From Pseudomonas benzenivorans (lineage in GTDB: Bacteria; Pseudomonadota; Gammaproteobacteria; Pseudomonadales; Pseudomonadaceae), in the NCBI RefSeq assembly GCF_033547155.1, contig NZ_CP137892.1, forward strand, positions 2,418,001 to 2,482,000: a stretch of DNA of 64,000 nucleotides, given 5' to 3'. A model generated the notes under the pieces. The model was not told the origin of the DNA. It did not search any database and saw nothing but the letters and a program-made list of their open reading frames with translations. Position numbers and translations under genes: made by a program. Position 1 is the stretch's first letter. Each line of letters starts with the position of its first letter. This document shows, in pieces, positions 39,711-50,365 of this stretch.

Positions 39711-41582
39711 ATGAAGGACGCCAGCCAAGCGCTTCCCCACGCGACCATCATCCAGGACTCCTGGGCCCGCTGCCGTGAATACGGCCTGCTCCACCACAGC
39801 CCCCCGAGTTTCAGCCCCCCGGCCGATGGCGAGGTATCGGCCCTGCTGGAGCGGCAGCAGTTTCTGGTGCAGACCACCCAGCGGGAGGTGCTGCCCTACT
39901 ACGAGAACATCCTCGCCAACTCCAATTGCCTGATCATGCTGGCCGACAGCCAGGGCCAGCTGCTGCAGTCCTGGGGCGACCGACGCTTTATCGAACCGGC
40001 CCTGGCGCCCGGTTTCGTCGCCGGCGCCAGCTGGCTGGAGCGCCATGCCGGGACCAATGCCATAGGCACCGCCCTGAGCAGCACCCAGGCCGTGCATATC
40101 CAGCACGACGAGCATTTCCTCAAGGCCAACCGCTTCATGACCGGCTCGGCCTCGCCGATCTTCGACGCCCAGCGGCAGATGATCGGCGTGCTGGACGTCT
40201 CCAGCGACAGCTACCTGCCGCCCTCCCACACCCTGGGCATGGTCAAGATGATGAGCCAGTCGGTGGAGAACCGCCTGATCCTCAACCTGTTCCAGGGCCG
40301 CTACTTCCAGCTGATCTTCAACACCGGACTGAACAACCTCGACAGCCAGTGGGCCGGCCTGCTGATCTTCGACGAGACCGGCCTGGTGGTGTCCGCCAAC
40401 CGCCGCGCCGACAGCCTGCTGGGCATCAGCCTGTCACGGGTGACGGTGGAGAGCCTGTTCGACCTGCCCTTACGGCAACTGCTCAATCAGCCCGAAGGCC
40501 TGCCGTTCGCCTTGCGCGGCGCCGGCCGCTACCGCTTTCACGGCCTGCTCAAGCGTCCGCAGCAGGCCGCGGCGATCCAGGCCCGGGACTTTCGCCCCGC
40601 GCCGCCGCCCGGCACGGCGAATAGCGCCCAGGCCCTCACCCTGGACGCGATCGACCTCGGCGACCCGCGGGTGGCCAAGGCCGTGCGCCAGGCCGAACGC
40701 CTGCTGGAGAAGGACATCCCGATCCTCGTCCACGGCGAGACGGGGGTCGGCAAGGAAGTCTTCGTCAAGGCCCTGCACCAGGCCAGCTCCCGCGCCAGCC
40801 AGGCGCTGATTGCGGTCAACTGTGCGGCCATCCCCGCCGAACTGGTGGAGTCCGAACTGTTCGGCTACGAGAAGGGGGCATTCACCGGCGCCAATCAGAA
40901 AGGCAGCATCGGCCTGATCCGCAAGGCCCACAAAGGCACGCTGTTCCTCGACGAGGTCGGCGACATGCCGCTACGGGTACAGGCCCGCCTGCTGCGGGTG
41001 CTGCAGGAGCGCTGCGTGCAACCCCTGGGCAGCAGCGAGCTGTATCCGGTGGATATCCGCCTGATCTCAGCCACCAACCGCCCGCTGCGCCAGGACGTCG
41101 ACGGCGGCCTGTTCCGCCAGGACCTCTACTACCGCATCAGCGGCCTCAACCTGGAACTGCCGCCGCTGCGCGAGCGCAGCGACAAGCAGGCCCTGTTCCA
41201 GCGCCTGTGGAACCACCATCGCGAGCCCCAGCAAGGGGCGGGGCTGAGCCGCGAGGTGCTGGAACTGTTCGAGCGACACCCCTGGCCGGGTAACCTGCGC
41301 CAGCTCGGCAGCGTGCTGCAGATTGCCCTGGTCATGGCCGAGGAGCAACCGATCCGGGCCGAGCACCTGCCCGACGACTTCTTTGCCGACCTGGCCGAAC
41401 GCAGCGGCCCAGACAACCCCCTCGAACACCACAAGCCCCGGCCTCATGTCGAGACCGGCGGCCCTGACCTGGCCAGCCAGTACCAGGCCTGCGGCGGCAA
41501 TATCTCGCACCTGGCCCGGCACCTCGGGGTCAGCCGCAATACCCTGTACAAGCGCCTGCGCGAACAGGGCCTGAAGCCTTAG
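39711..41582 (+). CDS. Sigma-54-dependent activator (AcoR-like), probable glp regulator
   Basis: The 623-residue protein has a GAF-containing N-terminal sensor (about residues 60-190), a second PAS-like segment (about 205-260), a sigma-54 AAA+ domain (about 315-540) with Walker A GETGVGKE, the sigma-54 contact loop GAFTGA and Walker B GTLFLDEVGDMP, and a Fis-type helix-turn-helix at the C-terminus (NISHLARHLGVSRNTLYKRL). This is the AcoR arrangement. It is divergent from the glp operon, which has a -24/-12 promoter and an enhancer-like repeat array, so it most likely activates that operon. The ligand is unknown. Confidence 0.9.
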   Translation: MKDASQALPHATIIQDSWARCREYGLLHHSPPSFSPPADGEVSALLERQQFLVQTTQREVLPYYENILANSNCLIMLADSQGQLLQSWGDRRFIEPALAPGFVAGASWLERHAGTNAIGTALSSTQAVHIQHDEHFLKANRFMTGSASPIFDAQRQMIGVLDVSSDSYLPPSHTLGMVKMMSQSVENRLILNLFQGRYFQLIFNTGLNNLDSQWAGLLIFDETGLVVSANRRADSLLGISLSRVTVESLFDLPLRQLLNQPEGLPFALRGAGRYRFHGLLKRPQQAAAIQARDFRPAPPPGTANSAQALTLDAIDLGDPRVAKAVRQAERLLEKDIPILVHGETGVGKEVFVKALHQASSRASQALIAVNCAAIPAELVESELFGYEKGAFTGANQKGSIGLIRKAHKGTLFLDEVGDMPLRVQARLLRVLQERCVQPLGSSELYPVDIRLISATNRPLRQDVDGGLFRQDLYYRISGLNLELPPLRERSDKQALFQRLWNHHREPQQGAGLSREVLELFERHPWPGNLRQLGSVLQIALVMAEEQPIRAEHLPDDFFADLAERSGPDNPLEHHKPRPHVETGGPDLASQYQACGGNISHLARHLGVSRNTLYKRLREQGLKP

Positions 41583-41598
41583 TCGGCCAGGCGCGGCC

Positions 41599-43578
41599 TC
41601 AGGAGGCCAAGGCGGCGTACCGGCCGACCCTGGCCGCCAACAGCTGCGTCGCCCCCTCGGGCCGGCGCGTGAACCAGATGACCCGGCTCACCCCGCGGGT
41701 GATGGCCACATAGGCCAGGCGCAGGCTCTCGTCCCGCATGGCCTGGTCGTAGCTGTTGCGGAACAGCCCCGAGTAGGCATAGAGCGCATTGCGCAGAGGG
41801 TGCGGCTGCGGCGCCACGCAGTCGTCGACTATGATCGCCACCTCGGCCTGCAGGCCCTTGGCCCGGTGGATGCTGTAGGCCTTGACCGGCAAGCGGCTGT
41901 CCAACCCGGCCTGGATGTCGCGCAGCGGCTCGTTGCGCCGACTCAAGACCAGCACCGCCGTACGCTCGGTGGTGCCGCGGCTGGCCACCCGGGCGCACTG
42001 CTGCTCGATCTCCTCGAGCAGCTTGGGCAGGTGCTGCTTGATCTCGAAGCCCGTGCTCAATCTGACGCCGTGATCGCCGGGGCGCACCGCCCGGAAGGCC
42101 TGGCTGGACTTGGCCTGCTTGACCTCGACGGCGTCGAGCACCGCCTCCGCATCGCGGATCACCGGCTCGACCGACCTGTAGTTGGTGGTCAACAACAGCA
42201 CCTGGCTACGCTGCACGCGCCCCCGGCTCGGGAAGTGACGGTCGAAGTCCATGAACAGCTCGGGGGAGCTGCCCCGCCAGCCGTAGATAGACTGCCAGTC
42301 GTCGCCGATCGCCATCAGGCTGACCGCCTCGCCCTGACGCGCCAGAGTGCCATGTACGGCGCGCAACCACTGGACGATCTGCGGCGAGATATCCTGGAAC
42401 TCGTCGATCAGCAGGTGGCTGAGGGGGGTCAGCGGCGTGGTCGAGGCAGCGCCCTCGCCGGGCCCGAACAGCCGGGTGAGGCGCAGGAAGGCGCCGTTGA
42501 AGGTCATCAGGCCCCGCTCGTCCAGGCAGGCCTCGAAGGCGTGCCAGAACAGCAGCAGGGCCTCGACGAACAGGCGCTCGCCAGCCGCGCAGGCCAGCGT
42601 CTCGGGGCGCATCCGGTCCAGTTCGATGCCGATGCTCTGCATGAACCCGGCCTGCCCATAGAAGGCTTCGAACAGCGGCACGGGCGTGAATTCGCCGTCC
42701 AGCCTGTAGCCGTCCAGCGGCGCCTTCGCCCCCCGGACCGCAGGGACCGGCTCCGGCTGGCCGAGCAAGGCGTGCACCCGCCATCTGAACTCCGCCTCCT
42801 CGTCATAGCAACGCTGATAGGCCTGCTGCAGCAGGCGGCGCTGGGCGGGGCGCAGGCGCGAAGCCGCCAGCGGGTTGTCCGGCTCCTCGGCCGCCGCCCG
42901 CTTGTCGTCCAGCTGCTCGAACCACACCGGCGTGCCCAGCACCTCCCGGGCCAGCGTGGCCATGGCCGAATGGAAGGTGCGCACGCAGCGCCGCGCCGCC
43001 TCGGCATCGAAGGGGTAGTGCCAGAACCGCAGCAGCCGAAGCAATTGCTCGCGCAGCTGGGCACAGGACGCGTTGGTGAAGGAGATCACCGTCAGGCGCG
43101 CGGGGTCGATCCCCAGGTGCGCCAGCATGAACACCACCCGCAGCACCAGGGTCGTGGATTTGCCCGAACCCGCCCCGGCGAAGATCCGGATCAGGGGCCG
43201 ATCGCCGAGGATCATCGCCCATTGCTCATCCGACGGCGGGCCGATCAACCCCGCAGCCACCGCCTGGGCCACCTTCTCGCGCATGGCCTGGACCTGTCGC
43301 TCATCGACCCTCACCCGGCCGGGGCCATAGATACCGGCGGCGGGCGCCTTCTTCGACCTGGGCTTGCCGCGGGGCTTGGCGGCCTTGCGCGCCCCCGTGG
43401 CTTTCGCCTTGCCGGCGCCGCCCTGCTTCGCCTTGGCCCGTGTCTTTACCGGCGTCTTGGCCGAGGGGCCGCCCAGGGCACCGGCCCTCTCCGCCCGCAG
43501 ATAGGCCGTGGTACGCGGGAAGCAACGCACCAGAACGTCGGAGACCAGCGCCTTGTAGCGCCTGACAGCTGACAACAT
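41599..43578 (-). CDS. UvrD/Rep-like DNA helicase with basic N-terminal linker
   Basis: The 659-residue superfamily 1A helicase shows the motifs in order: Walker A AGAGSGKSTT near residue 133, motif Ia ISFTNASCAQL, Walker B LIDEFQDIS near 390, motif III GDDWQSIYGWRGS, motif IV LTTNYRS, motif V SIHRAKGLQ and motif VI AYVAITRG. A lysine/alanine/arginine-rich, probably disordered linker at about residues 40-80 precedes the helicase core and could bind DNA or RNA. It resembles helicase IV more than UvrD, but no assignment to a known repair pathway is possible. It converges on the sigma-54 activator gene with 16 bases between stops. Confidence 0.85.
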   Translation of the reverse strand: MLSAVRRYKALVSDVLVRCFPRTTAYLRAERAGALGGPSAKTPVKTRAKAKQGGAGKAKATGARKAAKPRGKPRSKKAPAAGIYGPGRVRVDERQVQAMREKVAQAVAAGLIGPPSDEQWAMILGDRPLIRIFAGAGSGKSTTLVLRVVFMLAHLGIDPARLTVISFTNASCAQLREQLLRLLRFWHYPFDAEAARRCVRTFHSAMATLAREVLGTPVWFEQLDDKRAAAEEPDNPLAASRLRPAQRRLLQQAYQRCYDEEAEFRWRVHALLGQPEPVPAVRGAKAPLDGYRLDGEFTPVPLFEAFYGQAGFMQSIGIELDRMRPETLACAAGERLFVEALLLFWHAFEACLDERGLMTFNGAFLRLTRLFGPGEGAASTTPLTPLSHLLIDEFQDISPQIVQWLRAVHGTLARQGEAVSLMAIGDDWQSIYGWRGSSPELFMDFDRHFPSRGRVQRSQVLLLTTNYRSVEPVIRDAEAVLDAVEVKQAKSSQAFRAVRPGDHGVRLSTGFEIKQHLPKLLEEIEQQCARVASRGTTERTAVLVLSRRNEPLRDIQAGLDSRLPVKAYSIHRAKGLQAEVAIIVDDCVAPQPHPLRNALYAYSGLFRNSYDQAMRDESLRLAYVAITRGVSRVIWFTRRPEGATQLLAARVGRYAALAS

Positions 43579-43684
43579 TCGCCGCTTCCCATTAGATGGC
43601 CTGTATATACCATTGAATAATAAGGGATTTTATAGAGACCTGAGTCACACGCCCCCTATCGGCTTCGAACAAAGCCCGGCCAAC

Positions 43685-43710
43685 AAAAAGGCCGCATTCA
43701 AGCGGCCTTC
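43685..43710 (-). terminator. Terminator of cysS
   Basis: An 8-bp stem AAGGCCGC/GCGGCCTT around a 6-base loop (about 43688-43709), followed on the minus strand by TTT and GTTGG. It lies 20 bases after the cysS stop. Confidence 0.85.
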
Positions 43711-43729
43711 TCGTGGCTCGGACTCGGAC

Positions 43730-45115
43730 TTACTCGGCCAGGCGCCAGGTGGTGCCGCCCTTGCCGTCCTCCAGCACCACGCCCATGGCGGTGAGCTGAT
43801 CGCGGATGCGGTCCGACTCGCCCCAGTTCTTCTCGGCGCGGGCCTGCAGGCGCGCGGCAATCAGCGCCTCGACCTCGGCGGCGTCGACCTTGCCGGCGGC
43901 GCCGGCCTGGAGGAAGGCGTCCGGCTCCAGCTGCAGCACGCCGAGCAGCCCGGCCAGCTCCTTGAGCCGCGCCGCCAGGCCGGCCGCGGCCAGCGGGTCG
44001 GCCTCGCGCAGACGGTTGACCTCGCGCACCATCTCGAACAGCACGGCGCAGGCTTCCGGGGAGTTGAAGTCGTCGTCCATCGCCGCGGCGAAGCGCGCGG
44101 CGAAGGCCTCGCCGCCGGCCGGCGCCGCCTCGGGCAGGCCGCGCAGCGCATGGTAGAAACGCTCCAGGGCGCCCTTGGCTTCCTTGAGGCTGTCCTCGGA
44201 GTAGTTGATCGGGCTGCGGTAGTGGCTGGACACCAACAGGTAGCGCACCACCTCGGGATGGTACTTGTCCAGCACCTCGCGGATGGTGAAGAAGTTACCC
44301 AGGCTCTTGGACATCTTCTCGCCGTCCACCCGCACCGCGCCGGCATGCATCCAGGCCTTGGCGTAGAGCTTGCCGGTGGCCGCCTCGCTCTGGGCGATTT
44401 CGTTCTCGTGGTGGGGGAACACCAGGTCCGGGCCGCCGCCGTGGATGTCGAACGTCTCGCCCAGGCAGCAGGTGGACATCACCGAGCACTCGATGTGCCA
44501 GCCCGGCCGCCCCTTGCCCCAGGGCGAATCCCAGCTCGGCTCGCCCGGCTTGGCGCCCTTCCACAAGACGAAGTCCAGAGGGTCTTCCTTGACCTCGTCG
44601 ACCTCGATGCGCGCGCCGACCTTCAGCTCGTCGATCTTGCGCCGCGACAACTTGCCGTAGGCCTCGAACTTGCCGACCCGGTAGTAGACGTCGCCGTTGC
44701 CCGGGGCATAGGCGAAGCCCTTGTCGATCAGGGTCTGGATCATCCCGTGCATGCCGGCGATGTGGCCGGTGGCGCGGGGCTCCTGATCCGGGCGCAGCAC
44801 CGACAGGCGCGCCTCGTCCTCGTGCATGGCGGCGATCATGCGCTCGACCAGGGCCTCGAACGGCTCGCCGTTCTCATTGGCGCGCTTGATGATCTTGTCG
44901 TCGATGTCGGTGATATTGCGCACATAGGTCACCTCATAGCCGCGCTGACGCAGCCAGCGGGTGACTACGTCGAAGGCCACCATCACCCGGGCGTGGCCGA
45001 TGTGGCAGAAGTCGTAGACCGTCATGCCACAGACGTACAGGCGCACCTGGTTGTCCACCAGCGGCGTGAAGGCTTCCTTGGTCTTGCTCAGGGTGTTGTA
45101 GATCGACAGCGCCAT
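43730..45115 (-). CDS. cysS: Cysteinyl-tRNA synthetase
   Basis: The 461-residue class I synthetase has a zinc-binding cysteine in YVCGMTVYD near residue 28, the HIGH motif HIGH in FCHIGHARV near 38, the [10 protein letters not shown] zinc region near 212 and the KMSKS motif [11 protein letters not shown] near 269. It charges tRNA-Cys. The first base of its ATG abuts the last base of glnS, so the two are an operon, glnS first. A terminator follows. Confidence 0.97.
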   Translation of the reverse strand: MALSIYNTLSKTKEAFTPLVDNQVRLYVCGMTVYDFCHIGHARVMVAFDVVTRWLRQRGYEVTYVRNITDIDDKIIKRANENGEPFEALVERMIAAMHEDEARLSVLRPDQEPRATGHIAGMHGMIQTLIDKGFAYAPGNGDVYYRVGKFEAYGKLSRRKIDELKVGARIEVDEVKEDPLDFVLWKGAKPGEPSWDSPWGKGRPGWHIECSVMSTCCLGETFDIHGGGPDLVFPHHENEIAQSEAATGKLYAKAWMHAGAVRVDGEKMSKSLGNFFTIREVLDKYHPEVVRYLLVSSHYRSPINYSEDSLKEAKGALERFYHALRGLPEAAPAGGEAFAARFAAAMDDDFNSPEACAVLFEMVREVNRLREADPLAAAGLAARLKELAGLLGVLQLEPDAFLQAGAAGKVDAAEVEALIAARLQARAEKNWGESDRIRDQLTAMGVVLEDGKGGTTWRLAE

Positions 45116-46786
45116 TTACTGGCCTCCCCAGGAGTCGCGCAGGGTTACGGTGCGGTTGAACACCGGCGCACCCGGCTTGCTGTCCTTGATGTCGGCGCAG
45201 AAGTAGCCCTCGCGCTCGAACTGGAAGCGTTCCTCCGGCTGGGCCTGGGCCAGCGACGGCTCGGCGCGGCAACCGGTGAGCACCACCAGCGACTCGGGAT
45301 TGATGTTGTCGAGGAAGCTGCGACCCTCCTCGGCCTTCTCCGGATTGGCCGAGCGGAACAGGCGATCGTACAGGCGCACTTCGCACTCGACGCTCTCGGC
45401 CGCCGGCACCCAGTGGATCACGCCCTTGACCTTGCGCCCTTCCGGGTTCTTGCCCAGGGTGTTCTCGTCGTAGCTGCAGCGCAGCTCGACGATGTTGCCC
45501 TCGGCATCCTTGATGGCCTCGTCGGCGCGGATCACGTAGCTGCCGCGCAGGCGCGCCTCGCCCCCCGGCACCAGGCGCTTGAAACCGGCCGGCGGGACTT
45601 CCTCGAAGTCGCCGGCATCGATATAGATCTCGCGGCTGAACGGCAGCACGCGAACGCCCATGTCCTGCTTGGGGTGGCGCGGCAGCTCGAGGTTTTCCAC
45701 CTGGCCCTCGGGGTAGTTGGTGATCACCACCTTGAGCGGCTTGAGCACGCACATGGCGCGCGCGGCATTGGCGTCGAGGTCCTCGCGGATGGCGAACTCG
45801 AGCATGCCGATGTCCACCACGCCGCCGGCGCGGTTGACTCCGATCATGTCGCAGAAGGTGCGGATCGACGCAGGCGTATAGCCGCGGCGGCGATAGCCAC
45901 TCAGGGTCGACATGCGTGGGTCGTCCCAACCGCTTACGTGCTTCTCATCGACCAGCTGCTTGAGCTTGCGCTTGCTGGTGATGGTGTAGTTCAGGTTGAG
46001 CCGGGCGAATTCGTACTGGCGCGGCTGCGCCGGCACCGGCAGGTTGGCCAGGAACCACTCGTACAGCGGACGATGGTCCTCGAATTCCAGGGTGCAGATC
46101 GAATGGGTGATGCCCTCGATGGCGTCCGACTGGCCATGGGTGAAGTCGTAGCTGGGGTAGATGCACCACTTGTCGCCGGTCTGGTGATGATGGGCGTGGC
46201 GGATGCGGTAGAGGATCGGGTCGCGCAGGTTCATGTTCGGCGAGGCCATGTCGATCTTCGCGCGCAGGGCGCGCGCACCGTCGGGGAACTCGCCGGCCTT
46301 CATGCGGGCGAACAGGTCGAGGTTCTCCGCCACCGAGCGCTCGCGAAACGGGCTGTTCTTACCCGGCTCGGTGAGGTTGCCGCGGTACTCGCGGGCCTGG
46401 TCCGGCGACAGGTCGCAGACATAGGCCTTGCCCGCCTCGATCAACGCCACGGCCCAGTCGTGCAGCTGGTCGAAGTAGTCGGAGGCGTAGTGCTCCTCGC
46501 CGGCCCACTGGAAGCCCAGCCACTGCACGTCGCTCTTGATCGCGTCGATGTACTCCTGGTCTTCCTTGGCCGGGTTGGTGTCGTCGAAGCGCAGGTTGCA
46601 CTCGCCACCGAACTCCTTGGCCAGGCCGAAGTTTAGGCAGATCGACTTGGCATGGCCGATGTGCAGGTAACCATTGGGCTCCGGCGGGAAACGGGTGATG
46701 ATCTTCGTGTGCTTGCCCGAGTCCAGGTCGGCCTGGACGATGGGGCGCAGAAAGTTCGTGGCGGCGGGAGTCTCTGGCTTGCTCAT
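45116..46786 (-). CDS. glnS: Glutaminyl-tRNA synthetase
   Basis: The 556-residue class I synthetase has the HIGH motif in [14 protein letters not shown] near residue 37, the FDDTNPAKE motif, the KMSKS-like ITSKRKL near 270, and two C-terminal anticodon-binding beta-barrels. It charges tRNA-Gln directly. The ATG at 46786 (MSKPETP) has AAGGA 5 bases upstream; a start five codons earlier is weaker. It is divergent from ppiB and directly followed by cysS. Confidence 0.97.
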   Translation of the reverse strand: MSKPETPAATNFLRPIVQADLDSGKHTKIITRFPPEPNGYLHIGHAKSICLNFGLAKEFGGECNLRFDDTNPAKEDQEYIDAIKSDVQWLGFQWAGEEHYASDYFDQLHDWAVALIEAGKAYVCDLSPDQAREYRGNLTEPGKNSPFRERSVAENLDLFARMKAGEFPDGARALRAKIDMASPNMNLRDPILYRIRHAHHHQTGDKWCIYPSYDFTHGQSDAIEGITHSICTLEFEDHRPLYEWFLANLPVPAQPRQYEFARLNLNYTITSKRKLKQLVDEKHVSGWDDPRMSTLSGYRRRGYTPASIRTFCDMIGVNRAGGVVDIGMLEFAIREDLDANAARAMCVLKPLKVVITNYPEGQVENLELPRHPKQDMGVRVLPFSREIYIDAGDFEEVPPAGFKRLVPGGEARLRGSYVIRADEAIKDAEGNIVELRCSYDENTLGKNPEGRKVKGVIHWVPAAESVECEVRLYDRLFRSANPEKAEEGRSFLDNINPESLVVLTGCRAEPSLAQAQPEERFQFEREGYFCADIKDSKPGAPVFNRTVTLRDSWGGQ

Positions 46787-46905
46787 GGGGTCCTTGATCA
46801 TGCAGGTGCGGCGCAGGGTAGGCCGGCTAAAACAAAGCGCTTATCATAGCCGAAGCTGTCAACCCCCTGACAGGCCTTCGAATTTCTCGACAGAGCGAAT
46901 CCCCC

Positions 46906-47400
46906 ATGATCAAGCTGCACACCAACCACGGCGTCATCACCCTCAAGCTGTTCGAAGACAAGGCCCCGGAAACCGTGGCCAACTTCAAGGAATACGTGAA
47001 GGCCGGCCATTACGACAACACCGTGTTCCACCGCGTGATCAGCAACTTCATGATCCAGGGCGGCGGTTTCGAGCCGGGCATGAAGCAGAAGCCGACCCGC
47101 GCACCGATCAAGAACGAAGCCAACAACGGCGTCTCCAACAAGGTCGGCACCGTCGCCATGGCCCGCACCATGGAGCCGCACTCGGCCTCCGCGCAGTTCT
47201 TCATCAACGTCGCCGACAACACCTTCCTCGACCACAGCGCGCCGACCGTGCAGGGCTGGGGCTATGCGGTGTTCGGCGAAGTGAGCGAAGGCATGGACGT
47301 GGTCGAGAAGATCAAGGGCGTGGCCACCACCATGAAGTCCGGCCACCAGGACGTACCGGTCGACGACGTGATCATCGAGCGTGCCGAGATCGTTGAGTGA
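46906..47400 (+). CDS. ppiB: Cytoplasmic cyclophilin-type peptidyl-prolyl isomerase
   Basis: The 164-residue cyclophilin has the catalytic arginine in [13 protein letters not shown] near residue 43 and the substrate-binding SASAQFFIN near 99. There is no signal peptide, so it acts in the cytoplasm (PpiB rather than PpiA). Its stop codon overlaps the GTG start of lpxH (GTGA), so the two are translationally coupled. Confidence 0.95.
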   Translation: MIKLHTNHGVITLKLFEDKAPETVANFKEYVKAGHYDNTVFHRVISNFMIQGGGFEPGMKQKPTRAPIKNEANNGVSNKVGTVAMARTMEPHSASAQFFINVADNTFLDHSAPTVQGWGYAVFGEVSEGMDVVEKIKGVATTMKSGHQDVPVDDVIIERAEIVE

Positions 47401-48119
47401 TCCTACTGATCTCCGACCTGCATCTTGAAGAGGAGCGCCCGGACATCAGCCGGGCGTTTCTGCATTTCCTGCAGGCCCGCGCCAGCCAGGCCGAGGCGCT
47501 GTACATCCTCGGCGACTTCTTCGAGGTGTGGATCGGCGACGACGCCATCAGCCCCTTTCAACGCTCCATCGCCCAGGCCTTGCGCCAACTGAGCGACGGC
47601 GGCACGCGCATCTACCTGATGCACGGCAACCGCGATTTCCTGCTGGGCCAGGCGTTCTGCCGCGAGGCCGGCTGCACCCTGCTGACGGACCCGAGCCGGG
47701 TCGAACTGGGTGGGGAGAAGGTCCTGCTGATGCACGGCGACAGCCTGTGCACCCGGGACGAGGCCTACATGCGCCTGCGCCGCTGGCTGCGCAACCCGCT
47801 GAGCCTGTTCATCCTGCGCCACCTGCCTCTGGCCACCCGCCACAAGCTGGCGCGCAAGCTGCGCAAGGAAAGCCGCAGCCAGACCGCGATGAAGGCCAAC
47901 GACATCGTCGACGTCACCCCCGCCGAGGTGCCGCGGGTCATGGCGGCCCAGGGCGTGCGCACGCTGATCCACGGCCATACCCACCGCCCGGCCGAACATC
48001 AGCTGCAGGTCTCAGGTCAGCCGGCGCGACGTATCGTGCTGGGCGACTGGGACAAGCAGGGCTGGGCCCTACAGATCGACGGAGAAAACTGGCAACTGGC
48101 GCCCTTCCCCCTCGGCTGA
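47397..48119 (+). CDS. lpxH: UDP-2,3-diacylglucosamine diphosphatase
   Basis: The 240-residue calcineurin-like phosphoesterase has the metal-binding series LISDLHL near residue 5, [11 protein letters not shown] near 40, MHGNRDF near 78, MHGDSLCT near 113 and HGHTHRP near 194. It makes lipid X from UDP-diacylglucosamine at the inner membrane, the fourth step of lipid A synthesis. The GTG start at 47397 overlaps the ppiB stop by 4 bases; this is the only start that keeps the N-terminal metal-binding aspartate. Confidence 0.96.
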   Translation: MILLISDLHLEEERPDISRAFLHFLQARASQAEALYILGDFFEVWIGDDAISPFQRSIAQALRQLSDGGTRIYLMHGNRDFLLGQAFCREAGCTLLTDPSRVELGGEKVLLMHGDSLCTRDEAYMRLRRWLRNPLSLFILRHLPLATRHKLARKLRKESRSQTAMKANDIVDVTPAEVPRVMAAQGVRTLIHGHTHRPAEHQLQVSGQPARRIVLGDWDKQGWALQIDGENWQLAPFPLG

Positions 48120-48139
48120 CCCGGGCTGCGACACCTCGC

Positions 48140-49018
48140 CTAGCGCTGCAGCGCGGCCTGGCGCTCGTAGCGCCGGTACTGCGGGCTGGCCTCTATGGTC
48201 TGCGCCAGGCGCTGGGTCGCTTCGTTGACCTGCTCGGCGACGAACAGGGTGATGTCCGTGCTCGGCAGCGGCGGCAGCCCGTCCTCTATGACCCGCAGCC
48301 CCGGTTCCAGGGTCGAAAGCGGAATGATCCCCACACCTATCCCCGCGCGCACCGCCGCCAGCACCCCGGCCCTGCTCTGGCTGGTGAAGGCGATGCGATA
48401 GGCTAGCTGCGCCCCGGCCAGCACCTTGCCGGCCGAATCGCGGTGATAGCAACCCTCGACGAACACCGCCAGCGGCAGCGGTTGGCGGGTATGGGTCGAG
48501 TGCGCCTCGGCGCCCACCCAGACCAGCTGGTCGCGAAACAGGCGGCGACCGCCCGTGGACGAAGCCGGCATCTCCACCAGGGCCAGGTCCAGCTTGCCCT
48601 CGGCCACCAGCGCCGCCAGATGCTCGGGGCGATGGTCGCAGACCACCTCCAGGCAGGCTTCCGGATAGCTCAACACGAAGGCCTCCAGCAGCGGCGTGAG
48701 GCTGCGGGTGGCGTATTGATCATGGGTGCCGAAGCGCACCTGCCCCCCCACCTCGGCATGCTGGAAGCTGCCGAGGATGCGGTCATGCAGGTTCAACAGT
48801 TGCGGGGCGCAGGATTTCAGCTGTTCGCCGGCCTGGGTCAACCTGACGCCGTACTGGCCGCGCTGTAGCAATTCGGCCGAGACCAGCTCTTCCAGGCGGC
48901 TGAGCTGCATGCTGATGGTCGAGGGCGCGCGGTGCAGGCGCGCGGCAGCGGTGGTCAGGTTGAGCGTCTCGGCGACCACCACGAAGGTACGCAGCAAGGC
49001 TATGGGCAAGTCGCGCAT
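48140..49018 (-). CDS. LysR family regulator, divergent from an MFS transporter
   Basis: The 292-residue LysR protein has an N-terminal helix-turn-helix (LNLTTAAARLHRAPSTISMQL, interrupted at the turn) and a C-terminal co-inducer domain. It faces a major facilitator transporter gene and probably controls it. The start is uncertain: ATG at 49018, GTG at 49021 and TTG at 49030 are all possible, and AAGG lies 13, 10 and 1 bases upstream of them respectively. The ligand is unknown. Confidence 0.85.
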   Translation of the reverse strand: MRDLPIALLRTFVVVAETLNLTTAAARLHRAPSTISMQLSRLEELVSAELLQRGQYGVRLTQAGEQLKSCAPQLLNLHDRILGSFQHAEVGGQVRFGTHDQYATRSLTPLLEAFVLSYPEACLEVVCDHRPEHLAALVAEGKLDLALVEMPASSTGGRRLFRDQLVWVGAEAHSTHTRQPLPLAVFVEGCYHRDSAGKVLAGAQLAYRIAFTSQSRAGVLAAVRAGIGVGIIPLSTLEPGLRVIEDGLPPLPSTDITLFVAEQVNEATQRLAQTIEASPQYRRYERQAALQR

Positions 49019-49034
49019 CACAGAATTCAACCTT

Positions 49035-49075
49035 ATTGAAAGCAGTGCTCAATATTTATCGTTTTCCTGAACGAT
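49035..49075. promoter_or_regulatory. Two adjacent dyads in the lysR/MFS divergent region
   Basis: ATTGA-N9-TCAAT (49035-49053) and ATCGTT-N6-AACGAT (49058-49075) lie next to each other immediately upstream of the LysR gene, as expected for recognition and activation sites of a LysR protein that also represses itself. Confidence 0.45.
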
Positions 49076-49138
49076 GACAAGCCTCTATGTTATCCGGCAT
49101 CCAGCTCACCCCTGCGAGCTGCCACGGAGCCTGAATCA

Positions 49139-50353
49139 ATGCGGATGCCCACCACCTTCGGCATGAACCAGATCGTCAGCCACGGCTTTGGCATGTTCCT
49201 GTTCGCCGCCCTGATGCCCTTCATGCGCGAAGCCATCGAGATCAGCGCCTGGCAGCTGGCGACCATCGGCGCTCTGACCCAGGTGGCCTATCTCGCCGGG
49301 GCCATGCTCCTCGGCACGCTCGGCCACCGCCTGGGCACCGGGCGCCTGGTCCTGCTGACCGGCATCTTCAGCAGCACCCTGCTGCTGTGCATGGCGCAAT
49401 TGCGCGATCCGCTGCTGATCACCCTGACCCTGACCTGCCTGGCGGCCAGCGCGGCGATCAGCTGGGGCTGCATCGTCGAGATCGTCAGCCGCTGCGCCCG
49501 CGCCGAGCTGCGCTCGACCTACCTGTCCTGCGCCTCCAGCGGCACCGCCTGGGGCTATGCCCTCAACGGCCTGCTGATCCTCGTGGTGGTGCCGCTGCTC
49601 GGCTGGCAGGCCAGCTGGCAGGTCGCCGGGCTGTTCGGCCTGTTGGTGGTGGCCCTGACCTGGCACATGCTGCGCGACCTCAAGACGGCATCCGCCGAAG
49701 CGGTCGAGGGCCTGGCCCCGGTCGACGCGGCGATCCCGACTTCGCAGCTGTTCGCCACCATCATCGGCGAGCGCACCGCGCTGTTCGCCTGCCTGATCTG
49801 CCTGCTAGTCGGCTTCACCACCATGCCGTTCTCCTACTGGCTCAACAGCTACCTGGATGAACTCAGCCTGCCGGCGGCGCTGGGCGGCTACACCTGGGCG
49901 ACGGTGGGGGGCACGGGCATGGTGGCCGGCTTCATTACCGGCAAGCTGGCCGACCGCCGGGGTCATGGCACCGCACTGATGGTGATCTTCAGCGGCTTCG
50001 CCCTGGGGCTGCTGGCGTTTGTCGCCGACCCGGGCAAGTTCGCCCTGGTCGCCGGCTTCGGCTACGGCCTGATGTACTTCCCGATGTGGGGCATAGTCGC
50101 CGGCTGGGTCAACCAGCACCACTCCTCGACCGCGACCATGCAGATCAGCGGCATCTGCATGGTGACCTTCGGCCTGGGCGGGACTCTGGGCAACCTGCTG
50201 GCCGGCTATATCCGCGAAAGCACCGGCTCGCTGCACGACGTGTTCCTGGTGCTGAGCGCCGCGTCCCTGCTGCTGGTGGCCCTGGCCGTGATCATCCTGC
50301 GCGGCAATCGCAAGGTGCTGCCGATCGTCCCGCCGGCGACTGGCGCCTGTTGA
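49139..50353 (+). CDS. Major facilitator superfamily transporter
   Basis: The 404-residue protein has about twelve hydrophobic segments arranged as two sets of six, with an MFS loop motif (GTLGHRLGTGR near residue 60) and its counterpart (GKLADRRGHGT near 268). GGAG lies 9 bases before the ATG. The substrate cannot be inferred; the divergent LysR gene suggests that the substrate or a related compound is the inducer. Confidence 0.85.
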   Translation: MRMPTTFGMNQIVSHGFGMFLFAALMPFMREAIEISAWQLATIGALTQVAYLAGAMLLGTLGHRLGTGRLVLLTGIFSSTLLLCMAQLRDPLLITLTLTCLAASAAISWGCIVEIVSRCARAELRSTYLSCASSGTAWGYALNGLLILVVVPLLGWQASWQVAGLFGLLVVALTWHMLRDLKTASAEAVEGLAPVDAAIPTSQLFATIIGERTALFACLICLLVGFTTMPFSYWLNSYLDELSLPAALGGYTWATVGGTGMVAGFITGKLADRRGHGTALMVIFSGFALGLLAFVADPGKFALVAGFGYGLMYFPMWGIVAGWVNQHHSSTATMQISGICMVTFGLGGTLGNLLAGYIRESTGSLHDVFLVLSAASLLLVALAVIILRGNRKVLPIVPPATGAC

Positions 50354-50365
50354 GAGAGCCGCAGC

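Noticed and set aside
43595..43620. CTGTATATAC before the helicase gene, possible second LexA box
   Set aside because: Only the left half fits; the expected ACAG eight bases later reads TTGA.
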